64,000 nt of DNA from Kuschelorhynchus macadamiae (taxonomy: Eukaryota > Arthropoda > Insecta > Coleoptera > Curculionidae): assembly GCA_030620095.1 (NCBI GenBank), contig JAUTXW010004699.1:1-64000 (forward strand), given 5' to 3'. Position numbers and translations under genes: made by a program. The notes beneath the pieces are model-generated. The model searched no databases and had not been told where the DNA came from. It worked only from the letters and a program-made list of their open reading frames with translations. Numbering within the stretch: position 1 is the first letter of the stretch; each line of letters starts with the position of its first letter. Shown piece after piece: positions 37,447 through 43,652 of the stretch.

Positions 37447-37893
37447 ATTTTTTATTCTTAGATGATTAAGATTAAGTTACAAAGGTCGCCACAATTAGAT
37501 TAGGTTAGGACAAAATAGGTTAAGATAGGAAGCTAAGCTTCAACTTCGCCTTTTGTGATGTAATATTACAAAACAGTCATTATTATTATTATAGTTATTA
37601 TTATTATTATTAAATTACGACTTTGAACAAAAAAATAACGATGATTGGTGCATTTTATATGTGATTTTTTTCTTTTCAAAAATTACAAATAATCTAATTA
37701 TACTTACCAAGCACTAAGCCATAGCTCAGTAGCGCCTGATGGAACTTTACAGCGAACGATGTAAATAAGCAAGCTAGTGCCATAACTAAACCGCCGATCA
37801 CAGCTGCCAATCTTGTCGATTTCCTTCTGCACACCGCCACTATTAAAGGCGACGTCGTAAATGAGACACATAGACATAATGCTCCGAGCCAAG
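3386..37893 (-). CDS. SLC16-type monocarboxylate transporter, 5' partial
   Basis: Six exons (37893-37708, 27195-27048, 15908-15626, 7855-7681, 4370-4101, 3681-3386) join in phase to about 451 codons plus a stop. All introns are GT-AG, and coding phase is kept at every junction. The product is a major-facilitator transporter: TM2, a CRRKSTR loop, TM3, TM4 with YGLVLGLGAG, the GHYFKRRREF loop, TM5 with AGTGVG, TM6 after GWRLGLQ, a basic loop of about 45 residues, then TM7-TM12 and a tail of about 85 residues. These match the SLC16 (monocarboxylate/proton or related solute) family at the plasma membrane. TM1 and the usual N-terminal family signature are missing. I searched from 37.9 to 64 kb for a Gly-Gly-Trp-Gly-Trp-type codon run and found none, so the first exon is probably beyond the window. 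The substrate cannot be told from sequence. Confidence 0.85.
3682..4100 (-). other. transporter intron (419 bp)
   Basis: The shortest intron of the transporter gene in the window. AT-rich, with no repeat or coding signal recognised. Confidence 0.75.
4101..4370 (-). CDS. transporter exon: TM9-TM12
   Basis: 270 bp. Acceptor TTGATTCCAG, donor GTAAGG. It encodes the end of TM9 (GISLLALSA), TM10 (GYVLFVWLYGICLGGFTYSL), a basic loop (ERIRNKHFTKAW), TM11 (GAKSIPVLLGIPLTGYI) and the start of TM12 (YYFSFCTALIG). The order GAKSIP-LLGIPLTGYI is a typical TM11 pattern of SLC16 proteins. Confidence 0.85.
4600..5180 (+). repeat. dispersed repeat with CCATTTTG periodic unit
   Basis: The motif CATTTTGTTTCGCCATATTG or a close variant recurs about every 130 bp (near 4863, 4998, 5120). 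A second copy in the same orientation lies at 51240-51690, sharing a flank like TTTCTTTTATTAGG. The inverted form (CCAATATGGCGGAACAAAAT type) recurs at 28.2-33.3 kb. This is a diverged interspersed family; its class is unknown. Confidence 0.55.
6686..6955 (+). repeat. short array of TCAAGGTCA half-sites with CRE-like sites
   Basis: TCAAGGTCA occurs at 6686, 6727, 6785 and 6895, with a TCAAGGTCG at 6827. AAGGTCA, usually after CCC, recurs 9 bp after three of these (6745, 6803, 6913), each followed by AGTGGGCG. TGACGTCA is at 6838-6845 and TGACATCA at 6948-6955. Copies of the unit diverge and are irregularly spaced. It may be only a decayed minisatellite, but TCAAGGTCA is the known monomer site of FTZ-F1/ERR-type nuclear receptors and TGACGTCA is the known CREB/ATF site. 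Confidence 0.6.
7681..7855 (-). CDS. transporter exon: TM8-TM9
   Basis: 175 bp, 58 codons plus one base. Acceptor TTTGCCTTTTAG, donor GTAATA. It starts with VYQGFREGLEDSALVLLQTF, so the TM7-TM8 loop has the acidic pair seen in this family, then TM8 (GFASALGCVGFGLI) and the first part of TM9 (QTALIGI). Confidence 0.85.
8345..9345. repeat. inverted repeat pair (foldback) with GAAACGTCGGC motif
   Basis: The left arm (about 8345-8560) and right arm (about 9130-9340) are inverted copies sharing GTGGGTTCAG, GCCGACGTTTCGA, a CATATACATATG-like stretch and GGCGGCAGCATAT / ATATGCTGCCCCC. The spacer of about 570 bp is AT-rich with no domain. Short open frames over both arms are by-products of the repeat. 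Confidence 0.65.
9500..9541. repeat. TA microsatellite
   Basis: About 20 uninterrupted TA units. Open frames of alternating Ile-Tyr across it are artefacts. Confidence 0.9.
10370..10460 (+). repeat. short dispersed repeat, copy 1
   Basis: GATCTAAAG, GGTATGTCAAAAGCAG and CGTTTCC recur in the same order at 16085-16220, each followed by a GACTCAGATT sequence. Class unknown. Confidence 0.5.
13278..13922. repeat. foldback element, AGGGTGTC ends
   Basis: 645-bp near-palindrome. The left end reads AGGGTGTCTGGTTATATTT and the right end is its inverted counterpart ending in ACACCCT. The arms share TTTATCTTTAAAGATAA and an ATTTTAAATGGAACACCC-like block. No coding capacity. Probably a MITE-like foldback element. 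Confidence 0.65.
13923..14790. repeat. further foldback copies of the AGGGTGTC family
   Basis: A direct copy at about 13923-14230, another at about 14320-14530 and an inverted one at about 14590-14790 share the TTTATCTTTAAAGATA and AATTTTAAATG blocks with 13278-13922. The arrangement suggests two or three insertions or rearranged copies. A fragment of the same family is at 62868-63072. Confidence 0.5.
15626..15908 (-). CDS. transporter exon: TM6, central loop, TM7
   Basis: 283 bp, 94 codons plus one base. Acceptor TATTTGTTTCAG, donor GTAAGA. It opens with KLGWRLGLQAVTG (start of TM6), passes through a strongly basic cytoplasmic loop (NQRRKMKEKKTHSKVKK) and ends in TM7 (GFGALGIYAPVFYL). The loop is the usual site between the two six-helix halves of the fold. 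The longest open frame from a start codon here is a shadow in another frame. Confidence 0.85.
16085..16220 (+). repeat. short dispersed repeat, copy 2
   Basis: Second copy of the repeat at 10370-10460: shares GATCTAAAG, GGTATGTCAAAAGCAG, CGTTTCC and a downstream GACTCAGATT. Confidence 0.5.
17190..17455 (+). repeat. diverged GC-richer repeat, copy A
   Basis: Shares a long colinear match with 19648-19900, including GCCAAGTCC, TCGAT.AAACTAAT, GAAATTTTGCCG.AAATGACG, TGTGGCGAATTAGT and TTATTCCGCGTCCGGAGG. Copy A has stop codons in the frame that is open in copy B, so no protein is conserved. Confidence 0.6.
18042..18281 (+). repeat. direct repeat pair of about 75 bp
   Basis: 18042-18116 and 18212-18281 share TTTTTTGAGTGATA-like, AGAAA.AACAAC and TTTAACGTC.ATTATTCT blocks in the same order. 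No function evident. Confidence 0.45.
18439..18941. mobile_element. MITE with 80-bp terminal inverted repeats
   Basis: The left arm 18439-18518 and right arm 18862-18941 are inverted copies with only a few mismatches (shared core AAAAATATTTCATAAAATCT and ACAAAGAAGATATATCA). The total of 503 bp without an open frame fits a non-autonomous DNA transposon. The flanks are AT-rich, so a TA or TTAA duplication cannot be judged. Confidence 0.75.
19648..19900 (+). repeat. diverged GC-richer repeat, copy B
   Basis: Direct partner of copy A at 17190-17455, about 2.4 kb away, with many substitutions. A 66-codon minus-strand frame over it is not shared by copy A. Confidence 0.6.
19901..21857. other. non-coding stretch
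   Basis: AT-rich intronic DNA; short frames only, with no domain or bounded element recognised. Confidence 0.5.
23616..23675 (-). ncRNA. hammerhead ribozyme motif, copy 1
   Basis: On the minus strand: CTGATGAG (23662-23655), a helix II formed by GCCC and GGGC round a short loop, then GAAAC, a minimal helix III region GTCCTC, and AATTATGCC, whose ATGC pairs with GCAT just upstream of CTGATGAG as helix I. The conserved core bases are intact. Helix III is weak (C opposite C), so activity is uncertain. Confidence 0.65.
23727..23780 (+). ncRNA. hammerhead ribozyme motif, copy 2, core-mutated
   Basis: CTGATGAG at 23737-23744, helix II strands GCCCC / AGAGC, then AAAAC where GAAAC is required, then GTAGTC and AATTATGCC, which pairs with GGCAT upstream. 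The A C / G U pairing of a two-base helix III with cleavage triplet GTC is better than in copy 1, but the loss of the core G should block cleavage. Confidence 0.55.
24366..24409. repeat. TA microsatellite
   Basis: About 22 TA units inside the right arm of the DNA-transposon relic; absent from the left arm, so it expanded after insertion. Confidence 0.9.
26447..26506 (-). repeat. CCTGAAGAT ... AAAACGTC repeat motif
   Basis: The minus strand reads CCTGAAGATATCTGG, then about 15 bases, then GGCAAAACGTCATT. This resembles the CTGA...GAAACGTC arrangement found in the repeats at 8.4, 9.25, 23.6 and 31.9-32.9 kb. No larger element bounds were seen. Confidence 0.4.
27048..27195 (-). CDS. transporter exon: TM4-TM5
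   Basis: 148 bp. I chose the acceptor TTGCCGTTCTAG at 27196 because it keeps phase with the previous exon and restores the family pattern GLVLGLGAG. The acceptor 75 bases upstream (ATTTAG) also keeps phase but would insert 25 unmatched residues. It encodes the end of TM4, the loop GHYFKRRREF and TM5 with AGTGVGIALFSVLY. The donor is GTAAGT. Confidence 0.85.
28080..28806 (+). repeat. dispersed repeat with GTCTGTCTGTC unit
   Basis: GGTCTGTCTGTCTGTTCG-like sequence followed by TAGCTAAAAA, GGTAACATTTTGGTAAAAAT and CAAAATGGCGG recurs at about 28180-28330 and 28690-28806, and again at 31650-31860. It is related to the CCATTTTG repeat at 4.6-5.2 and 51.2-51.7 kb. A hAT element sits inside one copy. 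Confidence 0.55.
28807..31398 (+). mobile_element. hAT transposon (TTF finger/DUF4371 type), decayed
   Basis: The left end AGGGGCGTGCAGT and right end GCACGCCCCT form short inverted repeats of the CAGGGGCGTGC style common to this hAT group, with a GGGGAAGCAGTGCTTCCCC subterminal palindrome. About 2.6 kb, the right size for a full element with one transposase gene. The flanks are two parts of the same dispersed repeat (AAAAATCCAA left, CCGCCTAGTGAAATG right), so the insertion point is clear although no 8-bp duplication is readable. Confidence 0.75.
29219..31359 (+). pseudogene. hAT transposase pseudogene (TTF finger, DUF4371, dimerisation)
   Basis: The likely start is ATG 29219 (MEDNNTDVDMQIPSTSAVG). 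An N-terminal TTF-like finger region (FYWPCLLFENEKRLWNKTGF, HVMSKAHLQAV) is followed by DUF4371/DDE blocks: RFIAIVLDETTDITNFSQLS with the first catalytic Asp, then SYDRAAVMA with the second, RWNYNGR, and at 31174 the dimerisation block ATRSSAERNFSTLKRIQNF. Breaks: in-frame TGA at 29841, a frameshift near 30220, TGA at 30259 and at 30594, and frameshifts near 30660 and 31090. The order of blocks matches the family over its full length, so it decayed by point change and not by deletion. Confidence 0.8.
31399..31860 (+). repeat. continuation of split dispersed repeat
   Basis: Right-hand part of the repeat cut by the hAT element, with TTTTGGTACGAATCCAAGATGGCGG, a second GGTCTGTCTGTCAGTT block and TATTTTGGTAAAAATCCAAT. 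Not coding. Confidence 0.5.
31865..33034. repeat. 220-bp tandem array ending in an inverted copy
   Basis: Units start with TGTTAGAGTGGTGTA or a close variant at 31865, 32092, 32311, 32528 and 32749, giving periods of 227, 219, 217 and 221 bp. Each contains GACGTTTCGCAACTTTATTG, CCTCAGGACACAT, CCTGCATGAA and TCAGTCTTTACCTACT. The fifth unit breaks off at about 32780, and the sequence continues as the same unit in reverse orientation to 33034. Confidence 0.8.
33380..33900 (+). pseudogene. relic of an uncharacterised TE-borne protein
   Basis: Broken frames give LSIPLVHAVDMKEK, then YKWQLCDDLKVIRLVLGLQG, then PFVDPKKILLPPLHIKLRLM, NFVKALDKEGNAFRYLNLIF and EGIFVGPQIKKILRDEKF. I recognise this order of blocks from a recurrent, functionally uncharacterised protein family of arthropod and cnidarian repeats, but cannot name the transposon class. 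There are at least three stops and frame changes, so it is non-functional. It is only the middle part of the usual protein. Confidence 0.5.
34011..36417. other. non-coding intronic stretch
   Basis: AT-rich. Minus-strand frames at 34114-34395 and 34447-34632 lack recognisable domains and splice support. No element ends seen. Confidence 0.5.
36418..37258 (+). pseudogene. non-LTR (jockey/CR1-like) reverse transcriptase relic
   Basis: 36436-36500 reads APIQTARISKKKAPWLKWEI, the linker after the endonuclease of this family. After a frame change, 36485-37258 is open and gives DLWKSTFLLPIPNVSN, LPSMQSGFRKDHCCTTALLK, LVLLDNSKAFDMLNHKLL and, after a deletion that removes the palm centre, FYAVDSQIYLSF in place of the usual Y-A-D-D motif. 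With the second catalytic Asp lost and the palm shortened it cannot be active. Both ends are truncated. Confidence 0.7.
37309..37444. repeat. twin TA microsatellites with duplicated flank
   Basis: Two TA tracts (37309-37357, 37398-37444) are each followed by the same TTTTTTATTCTTAGATG flank, showing a local duplication of tract plus flank. Confidence 0.85.
37708..37893 (-). CDS. transporter exon: TM2-TM3-start of TM4
   Basis: 186 bp. The acceptor is TTTGTTTTCAG and the donor GTAAGTAT, both strong. It encodes TM2 (WLGALCLCVSFTTSPLIVAV), the CRRKSTR loop typical of the TM2-TM3 turn in this superfamily, TM3 and the start of TM4 (LLSYGLVLG). It begins with two bases of a split codon and ends with one (G), which the next exon completes as glycine. 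Confidence 0.85.
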
Positions 37894-38544
37894 CTGAAAA
37901 CAAAGGAATATTTGCCTCTATAAAAGGTTATATCAGATCAGTCCATAGGGTATATATTAACGAAAATGTGGGAACGTATTTTGCGGTAAACGGTTTCGTG
38001 GTTACAACTAAATTAATCCAAGTCACTTAAGGATTTATGGGTTGGTGGCGTGCTAAATTAGAACTTAATAGTTTAATGCGTGTATTATGAGATCTATATA
38101 TAACCCGTGCGTCGGTTAGATTCTCAGTTGCATTCATATTTCATTTATTTTTAAGTAAACAAAAGTAAAGAGATCATTTTTCAAAATAAAGCAAATATTA
38201 TGAAAGTCAAAATCTGGGTAATATTGATAGTAATTTTTAAAATGTATGTTTTAATCATATTTCACCCAACTGGAAAATAAAACTTAAAGGCTATATCAGA
38301 GTGAATTTACCATAAATCGCATGATATGTAATGTAACAGGGTCGCTGACAGAAACCTCATTAGTTTGGCGAAACTGCATATACGGTTAATCGAAAAACGG
38401 GTAATCATTTAGTAAATAGAACTTTGTATTTTTTGAAAAAAAAAGTTAAAACAAGATTTATCTCAAATTTATATCGTCGGCAAGTCAATAAATGAAAAGA
38501 TTTTTAGAAACAGAAAAGAAAATAAAAAATATTTTATAGTTACT
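37894..38544. other. start of upstream transporter intron
   Basis: Begins the large intron or 5' region upstream of the first exon seen. AT-rich, no element recognised. Confidence 0.5.
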
Positions 38545-39716
38545 ATGATATCATCATCATCAGCCTTAATTTCCGACTATCGCCCCATTAGCATTATTTG
38601 TACCATTTCGAAGATACTAGAAAAACTAGTTGCTGAGCAATTAAATAATTTGCTTCTTATTAACAAAATTTTACCAAATACTCAGTCTGGATTTCGTCTA
38701 GTTCACAGCACTACAACAGCTCTTCTAAAGGTGTCGGATGATTTGCTGAGGGCCCAGGATTGTGTGAAAAACTCCTGCTTACTACTATTAGACTTCAGCC
38801 AGGCATTTAATACTTTATGTCATGCTACTCTTATTAAAAAGTTAAGATTCTTTGGTCTAGGTAGCATGGCCGTTGAATTTATGCGCAGTTATTTGAGCGA
38901 TAGACAGCAAAGAGTTACATTGGGCAAGGACGTATCGCCCTTTTTATCAGTCAAAAAAAGGGAACCACAGGGAAGTGTTCTGGGGCCTTTATTATTCTCT
39001 ATATATATACAGCAGATTTTTCTAACTTTCTCTCTTATAGTCAATATTTATTAATATGCTGATAACATGCAGCTTTACCATTCATTTTCATTTAACAATC
39101 GCCTAGAGGCTGCCACTTTTATTAACAGGGATCTTGAAAGTATAACAAGAGTGTCAGAGGCTCATAAACTATCGCTTAATAATAAGAAAACAATGGTTTT
39201 TATTTTTGGCAAAGACAGAGAGTTAATCTGTAATGATGCACGGTTTGTTTTGTTAGATAATAATACTTTAAATTTCTCCCGAGCCTGCAAGAACCTCGGA
39301 GTACATATAAATAATGATATGCGCTTTGACACTCACGTATCTCATTTGTTGCAGATTTCATACTATAAACTAAAAACACTATATTTATTTAAAGATTTTC
39401 TTAGTGCCGACGTCAGATTGCAGCTATGTAATAGCTTGGTCCTATCGCGTCTTGGGTATGCTGATATTTTTTACTGGCCAGCCCTCACTCAAAAGAGTAA
39501 AAATAGTCTTCAAATACTCCAGAATTCCTGTATAAGGTTCTTTTTATAGATTGAGAAAGTTTGGCCATGTCTCACAATTTTATAGCCAATCAAGATGGTT
39601 AGAGATGGAAAGTCGTTTTAAACTGCATATGGCTTCATTAGTATTCAGGATCCGGGTATCTGAGTCTTATCTTTTTGAAAAGTTAGTTAAAGGCTCAGAT
39701 GTTCATAGTTTTGCTA
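38545..39716 (+). pseudogene. non-LTR reverse transcriptase, first piece
   Basis: Palm and finger motifs are readable: SDYRPISIICTISKILEKLV, NTQSGFRLVHSTTTALLK, LLLLDFSQAFNTLCHATLI, REPQGSVLGPLLFSIYI. At 39052 a TAA is followed in the same frame by YADNMQLYHSF, so the catalytic YADD is YADN. The thumb region follows (LSLNNKKTMVFIFG, CKNLGVHINNDMRF, RLQLCNSLVLSRLGYAD). A frameshift near 39545 leads to RKFGHVSQFY and FEKLVKGSDVHSF. No endonuclease domain is present. Dead element. Confidence 0.75.
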
Positions 39717-40068
39717 AAGTGCGGGACACGAAAGAAAACTGGGCGGTCCTTAAAATAAAGGTTCATAGTCTTAAGCAAGCGGAAAAGTAAAATTTGTGTA
39801 CGCAAATAAATTTTATGTTATTTTATTTGTTGTAATAGTTTGCCGCTTCATCTATAAAGCGCGCCAGCTAAGCGGTACGGAAAATTAATAGAGGATTTAA
39901 TACATTTCGCACTGGTCCACTTGTAATTGGGATGTGCCTAGAGTTTCCATGCACTTGCCCTCTAGAAGGTTCTAGCTATTTCCAGTGGCACCTATACATT
40001 TCAAGCATTTGTTTTCATTTCTATATAAATGCGTTGCACTGAATTTGAATTATTATTTCGAAGTAACG

Positions 40069-40284
40069 ATGGCGAGCAAAAGAGGAAAAACAATTCGAAG
40101 CGGTGCACGTGAAGTTATTGCGAGCGTTATTAGAGAAGCTGAAAATAATAGTTTGACTATTCCAATTCAAAATCGAACAGAACGCGCTGCATTTTACACT
40201 GGTGTTTTGGAAATTAGTCTAAGAAAAATTCAAAGAAAATATAATCACAGCCGTCAACCTCAAAAATGGCTTAGTTTAAAATAG
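40069..40284 (+). pseudogene. truncated transposase N-terminus
   Basis: Open frame MASKRGKTIRSGAREVIASV followed by REAENNSLTIPIQNRTERAA and LEISLRKIQRKYNHSRQPQK, then a stop. Basic start and Ser/Thr-rich helix pattern resemble the helix-turn-helix of an insect transposase family that begins with Lys-Arg-Gly-Lys. I chose ATG 40069 over the in-frame 39985 because TATATAAAT at 40021-40029 lies between them as a possible TATA box. The catalytic part is missing. Confidence 0.4.
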
Positions 40285-40435
40285 TTTAATAAAGTAGCTG
40301 TCAATAAACTGCTTCAAAATAATTAATTTTCTGTTCAATACCGGGTGTCAAAAAATATCTAATATTCCAATTAATATTTGAAAAACTACAGAACTCATAT
40401 TTTTCCAAAATTAACACATCAATGTAGAAATAGTA

Positions 40436-41178
40436 GGGGAGCCAGCACTGATTCCAGTGAACAATATTTATCAAAATTTTAGCTTATGCAGTTCGACTTT
40501 GGGCTATTTGGGTATGCCAAAAGTGACCGTTTGTCTCTGTCTGCCATATTACTTTATACAGAGAGCGTCATTGTGAAGTATTGTATAGGGCGTTTCCTAA
40601 TTGCGTGCTAATGTTAAAGGGGGGTGATTCTTGGACCTTTTTAAGAAAAAAGTTTAATATGAACCCAAAAGTCTTAACTTTGGAGATACAAGGTTTTAAT
40701 GTACGATTATTCTCCACGATGCTATTATAGATAAATAACTGTGTAAAATTTGATACACGTCTTTATGCATAAAAGGGTATTTTTTATTAACAATCAATTT
40801 TTGAAATTTCAACCAGTGGCGTTCATATGTAATTAATCTGGGTAAATCCGTATGCTCCTTAATGCATAGAAGACGTGTATCAAATTTCATGCAGTTATCT
40901 ACATCATAATTGGGATGAAAAAAAATGTTTTCTTTTTAAACTTTACCATCCTCTATCTCAAAAGTTAAGACTTTAAGGACATAAAAACACCCCTTTTAAC
41001 AACAGCACGCCATTAGGAAACACCCTGTATAGTACTTCACAATGACGGCCCCTGTATAAAGTAATATGACAAACGGAGACAGACGGCCACTTTTGGCATA
41101 TCCGAGTAGCCCAAAGTCGAACTGCATAAATTAAAATTTTGATAGATCTCGTTCACTGGATCTGATGCTGGCTGCCCT
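40436..41178. repeat. 743-bp near-perfect palindrome
   Basis: The left arm begins AGGGGAGCCAGCACTGATTC, and the right arm ends with its inverted form. Both arms carry CAGTTCGACTTTGGGCTA, CGTCATTGTGAAGTA, a GGCGTTTCCTAAT-type block and a GATACACGTCTT block near the centre, leaving about 85 bp of loop. A foldback element inserted in the DNA transposon. Confidence 0.75.
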
Positions 41179-41584
41179 TGTAAATCTGGACTTGTAAATC
41201 ATGTATCACTAGACTGGGTGGTCCAATAATAGTAGACGTAGGCAGTAGCCCTTGAACTGTTAATGACAGAACTCAAGAAAAAATATATTTATAGGTAAAT
41301 CGATCAAGAAAAATCAAAATTAAATCATTTTAAAATTCGAAAGTTCGCCGTTTTTGCAACACAAAAGAGATATAGAAGTGCGGTACCCGAAAGAAAACAG
41401 ACAAATATAGATAAAGGTTCATTAAGCATAGTTATATTTTTTAATTATCTGAAGTGCGTATAGTCAAAAAGGAGTGACATATTATTTAAAGAACGACGGG
41501 ACATCACTGGTTTAAAGAGATTTCTTGGCCGACCTTCCTAAACCGATTGACTACGCCCGGTTTTCTTTCGTGTCCCGCACTATA

Positions 41585-41727
41585 CAAGGCGCCGTAATTT
41601 GTATACTGTTGACACAACACAGCGACGTTTCAGCGATCCTTCTCTTATTGTGCTGCTAAACTCTATAATATGTTGCCTGAACATGTTAAGGCTTGCTCAT
41701 CGGTTCTTGTATGAAAAAACAATATCG
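41585..41727 (+). pseudogene. non-LTR reverse transcriptase, second piece
   Basis: Continues the broken element after the DNA transposon: GGCGCCGTAATTTG encodes RRNLYTV, then after a frame change FQRSFSYCAAKLYNMLPEHV and KACSSVLV, the usual C-terminal pattern of jockey/CR1-like ORF2. Cut at 41727 by the LTR element. Confidence 0.65.
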
Positions 41728-41926
41728 AGTTACGTTCCCGTGAGAAATGCAATTCTGCATTTATGCACTTGCAATTCTTAGACTTTTATCTTTTCGTTCT
41801 CATGCAACATAAGCATTACTGAACTTATAAATATAACTAAAATGCATTTTGTAGTTAGTTCTCTTTGTACGCTTATGAAATAAAATTGATTTTTTAAAAA
41901 TAATTTCTCGTGTTTCGAGTTGTTAA
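41728..41926 (+). repeat. 5' LTR of errantivirus-like element
   Basis: 199 bp from AGTTACGTTCC to GAGTTGTTAA, the same as 49172-49370. The start AGTTA and end GTTGTTAA(CT) are partly inverted copies, as in ZAM/gypsy LTRs. AATAAAA near its 3' part could serve for polyadenylation. Confidence 0.9.
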
Positions 41927-41927
41927 C

Positions 41928-41944
41928 TGGCGCAGTCGGTAGGA
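41928..41944 (+). promoter_or_regulatory. primer binding site (tRNA-Ser type)
   Basis: TGGCGCAGTCGGTAGGA starts one base after the LTR. It is the sequence used by 17.6/297/ZAM-group elements, which prime with tRNA-Ser. Confidence 0.8.
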
Positions 41945-42395
41945 TTATTGCCAACAGTCGCGCATCGTGCGTATTTTCTGGTTTCGTCTCAACGATTTGT
42001 GGCAAAAATCGGACAATCAAAAAAAAATCTTCAGGGTGTACCAAGAAACTCACAATTGACCAGGGATTTGGAACAGCATCGTCCAGCGTCCTATTGGTGC
42101 GAGTTTGGGAACACACATCGTCCCACCCTCATAGCAGCTAACCAGGGAAAGGACCACATCGCCTCTCCTATTGGACCCTAGTTTAAGAATGAGAATTGGA
42201 ATTATCTTCAGTACATTGCTGTAAGTGCTTCCTTTCAATTTTCCTTATTTCATTTTATTTTTATCCTATCTTAAATATTGATATTTACGTCTCTTGTAAT
42301 TCCGCAAACTGGAAGATTTAACATCAGCTTTTGGAAATTTAAATTGTGAAGGAAATCTAACACCTTTTTCTAATTTAATTCAAATAAGTAAAATA

Positions 42396-43652
42396 ATGAC
42401 TACTGAACCTAATTTACAACTAGTCAGATATCAGGCAGACAATATTCCCTTATTCGATGGGAATCCAAAACAAATAAACAGATTTATTAATGCTTGTGAT
42501 AATTTTTATAATAATCATAGAAATAAAACTGACAATAATGCACCTATAAATGTATGTTTACACGATACTATATTAAGTAAACTTGTAGGTAGGGCAGCCG
42601 ATATTATTTGTTCTAGAATAGAATTAAATACATGGCCCGCAGTAAAAGCTGCAATAATTTCGACTTTTTCAGATCATAGATCGATTGATTGTATTATTCA
42701 AGATATAATAACGTCCAAACCGGAAAAAAATGAAACACCGCAACAATTTGGCCTGCGTTTGCAAGACGCTCGCAGTTTGTTATTTTCCAAAGTAAATTTA
42801 AGCAATGAAACGCAAGCTCTAAAACTTTTAAAAATTAATGAATATGGAAATTTAGTATTAAAAACCTTCATAAACGGTCTAAACTATCATATGCAACTTG
42901 TGGTTAGATTAAAAAATCCAGTTACTTTAGAAGAGGCAATGAGCTGTGCCTTGGAAGAAGAAAATTTTATGTATTATAAGAACCGTAGTAACATATTACC
43001 AAAAAACCTAAATTTTAATTCACAAAAACCAAAAATAAATTTGCATACACAAGCACATTATCCTGCTAATGTGAGACCAATATTTTCGAATTACCCCGTT
43101 CAGCAATTTTCAAATTTTATGCCTTCTTATAAACAACCAATCCCAAATTTTAATAATGGAAATAATCAATTTATGGGCTTTGGACAATTTAGGCAACCCG
43201 CAAATAATTTTAGACAATCGAATTTCCCAAATCAAAATTTTATGCAAAGAAACACTTTTACCCCAAGACCATCTTTTAACCCCCAAAATCAACGCCCAAC
43301 TTCTTCTGGAATATCACGCCAACAAAAGCCTGAGCCGATGGATACTTCTTCAGGGAACACAACCCTTAGAAGAAACCAACAACCACATTCTTCACAACGT
43401 AATATTGTTGTAGAAGAACTATATAATCAATCAGTCGAATCGATAAATGCCGATAATGATCAAAATGAAAATTTTCAAACTAGCAATGCTGAATTTCAAT
43501 ATTATTACCCGGAATACACCGATAATTCGCAATATTCGTATAATGACTCCAATACCGAATTTTCTTGTCTAGAAAATAACCCTTATGAAAATCAAATTGA
43601 TTTTAATGAAGAAAATTTTCAGGAGAACCAAATTTTCAACAACCAAACATAA
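42396..43652 (+). CDS. Gag polyprotein of errantivirus-like element
   Basis: 418 codons starting at ATG 42396 after a 470-nt leader. The N-terminal half has the capsid-like helical pattern of errantivirus Gag (IPLFDGNPKQINRFINACDN; QFGLRLQDARSLL). The C-terminal half is rich in Asn, Gln, Pro and Phe and has no CCHC zinc knuckle, which is also usual for this group. The protein would form the particle and bind RNA. Its 3' end overlaps the pol frame by 43 nt and contains a candidate -1 slip site at 43613. No break was seen. Confidence 0.85.
   Translation: MTTEPNLQLVRYQADNIPLFDGNPKQINRFINACDNFYNNHRNKTDNNAPINVCLHDTILSKLVGRAADIICSRIELNTWPAVKAAIISTFSDHRSIDCIIQDIITSKPEKNETPQQFGLRLQDARSLLFSKVNLSNETQALKLLKINEYGNLVLKTFINGLNYHMQLVVRLKNPVTLEEAMSCALEEENFMYYKNRSNILPKNLNFNSQKPKINLHTQAHYPANVRPIFSNYPVQQFSNFMPSYKQPIPNFNNGNNQFMGFGQFRQPANNFRQSNFPNQNFMQRNTFTPRPSFNPQNQRPTSSGISRQQKPEPMDTSSGNTTLRRNQQPHSSQRNIVVEELYNQSVESINADNDQNENFQTSNAEFQYYYPEYTDNSQYSYNDSNTEFSCLENNPYENQIDFNEENFQENQIFNNQT

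Larger units (their letters stand above)
27196..37707 (-). other. transporter intron (10.5 kb)
   Basis: Filled with repeats and relics: dispersed repeat 28080-33330, hAT transposon 28807-31398, tandem array 31865-33034, TE-protein relic 33380, reverse transcriptase relic 36418 and twin TA microsatellites. Stretches 27196-28079 and 34011-36417 show no recognisable gene. Confidence 0.7.
39717..41582 (+). mobile_element. TA-flanked DNA transposon (Tc1/mariner-like), truncated
   Basis: The left end AAGTGCGGGACACGAAAG and the right end are inverted copies over about 25 bp (CTTTCGTGTCCCGCAC at 41565-41580). TA flanks both sides (39715-39716, 41583-41584), and the host reading frame is restored on removal. 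The interior has one short open frame with a helix-turn-helix-like start, a 743-bp palindrome, and near 41377 a second copy of the left end (AGTGCGGTACCCGAAAGAAAAC), so 41377-41580 may be a nested short derivative. Confidence 0.7.

Noticed and set aside
36418..39790. Treating the two reverse transcriptase relics as one element
   Set aside because: Both contain the same RT region (QSGFR block occurs twice), so they are separate copies.
42396..42420. Reading gag, pol and env as an exogenous virus in the sample
   Set aside because: The element is bounded by identical LTRs inside a non-LTR relic, so it is integrated; the organisation fits a genomic errantivirus.
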